Shown here in pieces: positions 60,401-64,000 of a stretch of 64,000 nt of DNA. Numbering within the stretch: the first letter of the stretch is position 1; every line of letters begins with the position of its first letter. The position numbers were made by a program, and so were the translations under genes. Location: NCBI RefSeq assembly GCF_015352425.1, contig NZ_JADKNH010000003.1:62001-126000 (forward strand). The letters are read 5' to 3'. The DNA comes from Fusibacter ferrireducens. Lineage in GTDB: Bacteria; Bacillota; Clostridia; Peptostreptococcales; Acidaminobacteraceae. The notes under the pieces are model-generated. The model saw nothing but the letters and a program-made list of their open reading frames with translations. It searched no databases and was not told where the DNA came from.

Positions 60401-61588
60401 CTATTCAATGATCTTGTGCTCATAAGCATTATCAATTGCAGACTGCAAGAATTCATTCCCGATACCAGGTAAATCTGGTACCGTAAAATAGCCATTTTCA
60501 GGTTGCAAATTGTATTTTGTCAAGTTTTTACAAGTATCCATGCGATTTGCAACATGGTGTTCGTGAATTGTAAAGTTTGGAATGGCAGCTTCTAGGTGTA
60601 ATGCAACATGAGTTGCAAGTGGACTACCTGCCACATGAATTTGTACAGCAACGTCATAAATATAGGCGAGGTCACATATTTTTTTCACTTCAGTGATGCC
60701 ACCACAATTGCCAATATCCGGTTGAGCCAATTGAATCAGATTTTTTTCAAAGAAAGGTGCATACTGCCAGCGTGAGAAAATGCGTTCGCCATTGGCAAGT
60801 GGGATTGAAATGTTTTTAGCAATATACTCTGATGTTTTAACTGAAGGCGTATTGGGTTCTTCAAAAGCCCAAATATTATATTTTTCAGCAAGTTTCCCGA
60901 GTTGTACCGCACTCAAGGCATCGGGGTAGGAGTGATTTTCCATAATAATGTCCACGTCAGGGCCAACGGCCTCTCTTACAGCCTTAATGCGTGATTCTAC
61001 CATATTTAGTTTTTTAGGTGAAAGTAAACCCGTTTGATCAAGGGAATTTAAACTTTTACCGGCTTCATCTCGATCAAAAAAATCGATCTTAATGGCATCA
61101 TAGCCTTCCGCAATGGCAAGACGTGCATTGTTTGCATAATCTTCAAGAGAAGTTGCCCAGACTTGTGGTTCATCTAGTTTTCCCCAGCCAAATTGCAATT
61201 GACTGGCATAGCAACGTAAGCTTTCTCTCATTTTGCCACCGAGTAGAGTATAACAAGGGACTCCAAAATATTTTCCCTTAATATCCCAAAGTGCAACATC
61301 AATTGCAGCAATGCCCGAGAAGACAACTGGACCGCCATTTTGCCCCCAAAATGTACTCTTGTACATCTTTTCCCAAATCACTTCGTTCTCAAGCGGATTC
61401 ATGCCAATGATGACCTTAGCAAGATCGCACACCATGCCATAGGCCGCACTACCACCAGTGCCATAAGCCATGCCTGCTTCACCATCACCAAAGATGCCTG
61501 CATCAGTATAGACCCGGCATCCTATTGGGCTATTCATTTTATTGTTGGCCGTATTCAGGTGGAAAACTTCTACTTTTGTAATTTTCAT
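60401..61588 (-). CDS. Enolase-superfamily dehydratase (mandelate racemase/MLE family, sugar-acid type)
   Basis: 395 residues. N-terminal capping domain (1-125), then a barrel with Lys167 in AIKIDFF, Glu217 and His219 in IIMENHS, Glu243/244 in FEEPNTP, Glu268 in ANGERI, QPDIGNCGG, and His318 in VQIHVAGSP. The E-x-H pair and late His are the layout of D-galactonate-type acid-sugar dehydratases, with Glu in place of the first Asp ligand. AAAGGATGA precedes the ATG. A close paralogue lies across the permease gene (63034-64000). Likely dehydrates an aldonic acid; substrate unknown. Confidence 0.87.
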   Translation of the reverse strand: MKITKVEVFHLNTANNKMNSPIGCRVYTDAGIFGDGEAGMAYGTGGSAAYGMVCDLAKVIIGMNPLENEVIWEKMYKSTFWGQNGGPVVFSGIAAIDVALWDIKGKYFGVPCYTLLGGKMRESLRCYASQLQFGWGKLDEPQVWATSLEDYANNARLAIAEGYDAIKIDFFDRDEAGKSLNSLDQTGLLSPKKLNMVESRIKAVREAVGPDVDIIMENHSYPDALSAVQLGKLAEKYNIWAFEEPNTPSVKTSEYIAKNISIPLANGERIFSRWQYAPFFEKNLIQLAQPDIGNCGGITEVKKICDLAYIYDVAVQIHVAGSPLATHVALHLEAAIPNFTIHEHHVANRMDTCKNLTKYNLQPENGYFTVPDLPGIGNEFLQSAIDNAYEHKIIE

Positions 61589-61648
61589 TTTGAATCATCC
61601 TTTCATGTCTATTACGATTTGAACGCTCAGTTTTGAAGACTTATTACT

Positions 61649-62998
61649 CTAAATTAATTCCAACATGCCTTCTGTATCCACATGTGTTTTCTGTGCATTA
61701 TGTCTGCCAATGGCATAAATGAAGCAAATTAATAATGCTACAATATTGAAGATCGCCAGTGGTAGGGTCAAAGATTTAATAGAGTTCCAGCCAATAATGC
61801 CTTGAACGATAAACGCTGCTATGATAATTGCGTAGTAGACACCATCGCTTGTGTGCATAGTCGCTTTTGCCCATTTTTCTGGCATTTTTCTTGGGACTTG
61901 CCACAACGAATAGAATAACAAGAAGTTATAAACAGAAGTAATCAACATCATATTGCTGACAATTTTGATTACCGAAAAATTTAAAAGGACTGGCACTAAA
62001 CCCACGATCAATTGTATCGTCAGTATGATATAAGCACCACCGCGGCTGTTTGTTGAAGCCAGCTTTTCTGGGAACCATCCGTCTTGTGAGGCCTTTGAAA
62101 AAGGACCTACCATTGCGGCGTAACTTGAATTCATTGTTGTCAGTAATGCCATAATAGGACCGCCAAACATAAATGCATAAAAGAGCGCATTTGGCAAAAC
62201 TGTTTTTGCGGCAAGTGTTAAAGGCTGTCCTGCAACAGCTTCTAAAGGCAACACTGCAGAATCAATAAGCGCCGCTCCAGTATAGACAACCATCAAGACT
62301 GGGATAACAGCTAACATTGAAAGTGGCAAATTTTTAGTGGCATTTTTAGTTTGTCCACCATAGTTAACATTGTACTTATACCCTTGACAAGAGTAGACCA
62401 GAAGCATAACAGCTGCCCAAAATCCCTTACTGCCATTCGGGAAGAAGACAGGACTTTTAAAACTAAAAGATTGAGAAAAATCTGCTTTTGTGGCGCCAAC
62501 AATAATGAACATGAGCAAAGCGGCGATTAGGATTGCACTCATTATTTTTTGAACTTTGGCCATATTTGCCAGCCCCATCAAATTGATCGCATAAAATAGA
62601 AACAAGAAGACTATGCCAATGACTTTACCGTTAATCAGTGGGAACATAGATGTCAAATACAGACCTAAAGCAGTTGCAAACAGAGATAGACCCAATGTTT
62701 GCAGAGAGAACCCCACGATGTACATACCGCCAATTTTTTGGCCTCCAAGCATGGTGATAATAGAATAATCACCGCCGGAATACTTCGTTACAGATGAAAA
62801 GATAATAATAGGTAAATTTGTAACAGCACCTATGACAACTGCAATAAGGTAAGCCAACCATGCGGAATGTCCAGTCAAGCCTATGGCAGGTCCCACCAAT
62901 GTGATAACCCCAGCTCCAATTACCTGTCCAACACCAAGTGCCCATAATTCAGTGAACCCCAAAACACCGTCATCATTTAATGTAGCCTCTTTTTTCAT
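61649..62998 (-). CDS. APC-superfamily permease
   Basis: 449 residues from the ATG at 62998 (AGGAGGGGT upstream; an open frame begins at 63046). About 12 membrane segments; first helix region LGFTELWALGVGQVIGAGVITLVGPAIGLTG with the unwound G-x-G-x-G motif of the APC fold. It would import an amino acid or related small acid. It lies between two paralogous dehydratase genes in one probable operon, so its substrate may be the dehydratase substrate or a conjugate; members of this superfamily are usually amino acid carriers. Confidence 0.85.
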   Translation of the reverse strand: MKKEATLNDDGVLGFTELWALGVGQVIGAGVITLVGPAIGLTGHSAWLAYLIAVVIGAVTNLPIIIFSSVTKYSGGDYSIITMLGGQKIGGMYIVGFSLQTLGLSLFATALGLYLTSMFPLINGKVIGIVFLFLFYAINLMGLANMAKVQKIMSAILIAALLMFIIVGATKADFSQSFSFKSPVFFPNGSKGFWAAVMLLVYSCQGYKYNVNYGGQTKNATKNLPLSMLAVIPVLMVVYTGAALIDSAVLPLEAVAGQPLTLAAKTVLPNALFYAFMFGGPIMALLTTMNSSYAAMVGPFSKASQDGWFPEKLASTNSRGGAYIILTIQLIVGLVPVLLNFSVIKIVSNMMLITSVYNFLLFYSLWQVPRKMPEKWAKATMHTSDGVYYAIIIAAFIVQGIIGWNSIKSLTLPLAIFNIVALLICFIYAIGRHNAQKTHVDTEGMLELI

Positions 62999-63033
62999 AA
63001 TTACCCCTCCTAAATCATTATTGAAAATTGAAT

Positions 63034-64000
63034 TTACATGGACCAAAATATATCATCGCCACTGATAGTGACTTTAGGTCCATTGAGTACAAAATCGGAT
63101 AATTCATTGCCAAGACCAGGACGATCAGGTACTTTAAATCGGCCATTAACAGGTTGATAATCATACTTACACAGTTTTTTGTTGAAATCGCATAGATTGA
63201 CAATATGATGTTCATGAATGATAAAGTTTGGTATGACACATTCAATTTGAAGCGCTGCTGCAGTACTGAGCGGACTACCGCAAGCATGAATTTGAACAGC
63301 TACATCATAGGTATACGCCATGTCGGCAATCTTTTTAACCTCTGTGATACCGCCGCAAGTGCCCAAGTCGGGTTGTATCACCTGAAGAGAAGCATTTTCA
63401 AAATATTTAGCGTATTGCCATCTGGTATAAATGCGTTCACCACTGGCAATAGGGAAATTCAATCGTTCAGATATATATTTAGCGGTCGTCGGGTCAGGCG
63501 TATTGGGTTCTTCAAAATAGAAAATATTATATTTTTCGACGAGACGACCAAATTGAACCGCGGATTGAGCATCTAAAAAAGAATGATTTTCAATTATAAG
63601 ATCGACTTTTGGCCCAATGGCTTCACGAACAGCGGCAACTCTGGCCACAATTTTATCAAGTGTATCTGGCGTGAGTAAAGTTGTGCGTTCAATATCAGTG
63701 TAAGCGCCTTCTTCAACCGTTTCTTTAAACGTGAAGAAATCTATTTTTATACAATCATAGCCTTCTGAGACCGCTTTTTTGGAATGACGAATGTAATCCT
63801 CCAAGGTGCGTGCCTGTTCCATAGAGGGTTGCCATCCAAATTGAAGCTGACTGGCATAAGTTCTCAAGTGATCTTGCCTTTTGCCGCCTAAGAGTTTATA
63901 GACGGGCACATTAAAGAACTTACCGCGAATATCCCACAGTGCCAAATCTATAGCACTCATGCCAGCAGTAAAGACACAACCACCATTTTGTCCCCAAAAA
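63034..64000 (-). CDS. Enolase-superfamily dehydratase paralogue, 5' end cut by window edge
   Basis: About 321 residues are visible; the frame is open to the window edge, where it reads FWGQNGG and matches residues 80-86 of the 395-residue paralogue at 60401. The same active-site layout is visible: CIKIDFF, IIENHSF, YFEEPNTP, SGERI, QPDLGTCGG and QIHACGSP. It ends with a different C-terminal tail (TISGDDIFWSM). Upstream of the permease on the same strand, 35 bases apart, so co-transcribed. Two enzymes may handle different stereoisomers. Confidence 0.87.
   Translation of the reverse strand, partial: FWGQNGGCVFTAGMSAIDLALWDIRGKFFNVPVYKLLGGKRQDHLRTYASQLQFGWQPSMEQARTLEDYIRHSKKAVSEGYDCIKIDFFTFKETVEEGAYTDIERTTLLTPDTLDKIVARVAAVREAIGPKVDLIIENHSFLDAQSAVQFGRLVEKYNIFYFEEPNTPDPTTAKYISERLNFPIASGERIYTRWQYAKYFENASLQVIQPDLGTCGGITEVKKIADMAYTYDVAVQIHACGSPLSTAAALQIECVIPNFIIHEHHIVNLCDFNKKLCKYDYQPVNGRFKVPDRPGLGNELSDFVLNGPKVTISGDDIFWSM

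Noticed and set aside
1-64000. CRISPR arrays, insertion sequences, prophage, rRNA and tRNA genes
   Set aside because: None seen on reading both strands: no regularly spaced repeats, no transposase or integrase motifs, no tRNA-like CCA-ended cloverleaf or rRNA core sequence recognised.

Overview
The window looks like chromosomal DNA from an AT-rich, fermentative low-GC Gram-positive bacterium, most likely an anaerobic member of the Clostridia. Evidence: strong AGGAGG-type ribosome binding sites with some GTG/TTG starts, many sigma-A promoters with 17-bp spacers, a Trp T-box leader, a fructose PTS with HPr, a phosphotransbutyrylase/butyrate kinase pair, and many lipoprotein solute-binding proteins. 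I found no rRNA, tRNA, CRISPR array, transposase or phage gene. The genus is not determined.

Layout. 1-6100: a truncated DASS/IT-type anion carrier divergent from a MarR regulator, then a FAD-dependent oxidoreductase, a 76-residue Cys-tailed peptide, ptb and buk; this reads as an organic-acid uptake and conversion cluster ending in substrate-level phosphorylation. 6100-10330: a MarR-controlled heterodimeric ABC exporter whose promoter carries two tandem palindromic operators. 10400-15110: small housekeeping genes (YwbE, HAD phosphatase, CDP-alcohol transferase, small membrane proteins, a YbdG-like MscS channel) and two decayed genes, one with an in-frame amber codon. 15170-23921: a leader with its own promoter and terminator, prpF, the tripartite tricarboxylate transporter tctCBA, a soluble chemoreceptor-like protein, and a two-component system whose response regulator has a C-terminal MpsC/DUF2294-like domain. 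24000-28228: a five-gene fructose operon (DeoR repressor, FruK, EIIA, EIIBC, HPr). 28313-34432: LysR regulator divergent from a PotA/FbpC-type ABC importer whose last gene encodes a beta-CASP-like metallo-beta-lactamase-fold protein.

34641-37442: a TetM/EF-G-like translational GTPase fused to a YacP/Rae1-type NYN ribonuclease domain, the most intriguing protein here. 37448-44802: a Cache-domain membrane protein divergent from an NtrB/NtrC-type pair, followed by a sigma-54 promoter driving glutaminase and an AGCS symporter. 44775-48886: PadR regulator with two membrane proteins, divergent from oleate hydratase. 48950-51037: Trp T-box, TrpRS with a probable metal or Fe-S cysteine set, and a GNAT acetyltransferase. 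51065-56080: TetR regulator divergent from an RND efflux pair. 56199-64000: fumarate/urocanate-reductase-like flavoprotein lipoprotein behind tandem operators, RpiR regulator, alpha/beta hydrolase, and two enolase-superfamily dehydratase paralogues flanking an APC permease (the last one cut by the window edge).

A 71-bp near-palindromic intergenic repeat occurs twice (1777-1847 and 28233-28303), each copy just after an intrinsic terminator. Assignments rest on reading motifs and on family knowledge; no database search was possible.
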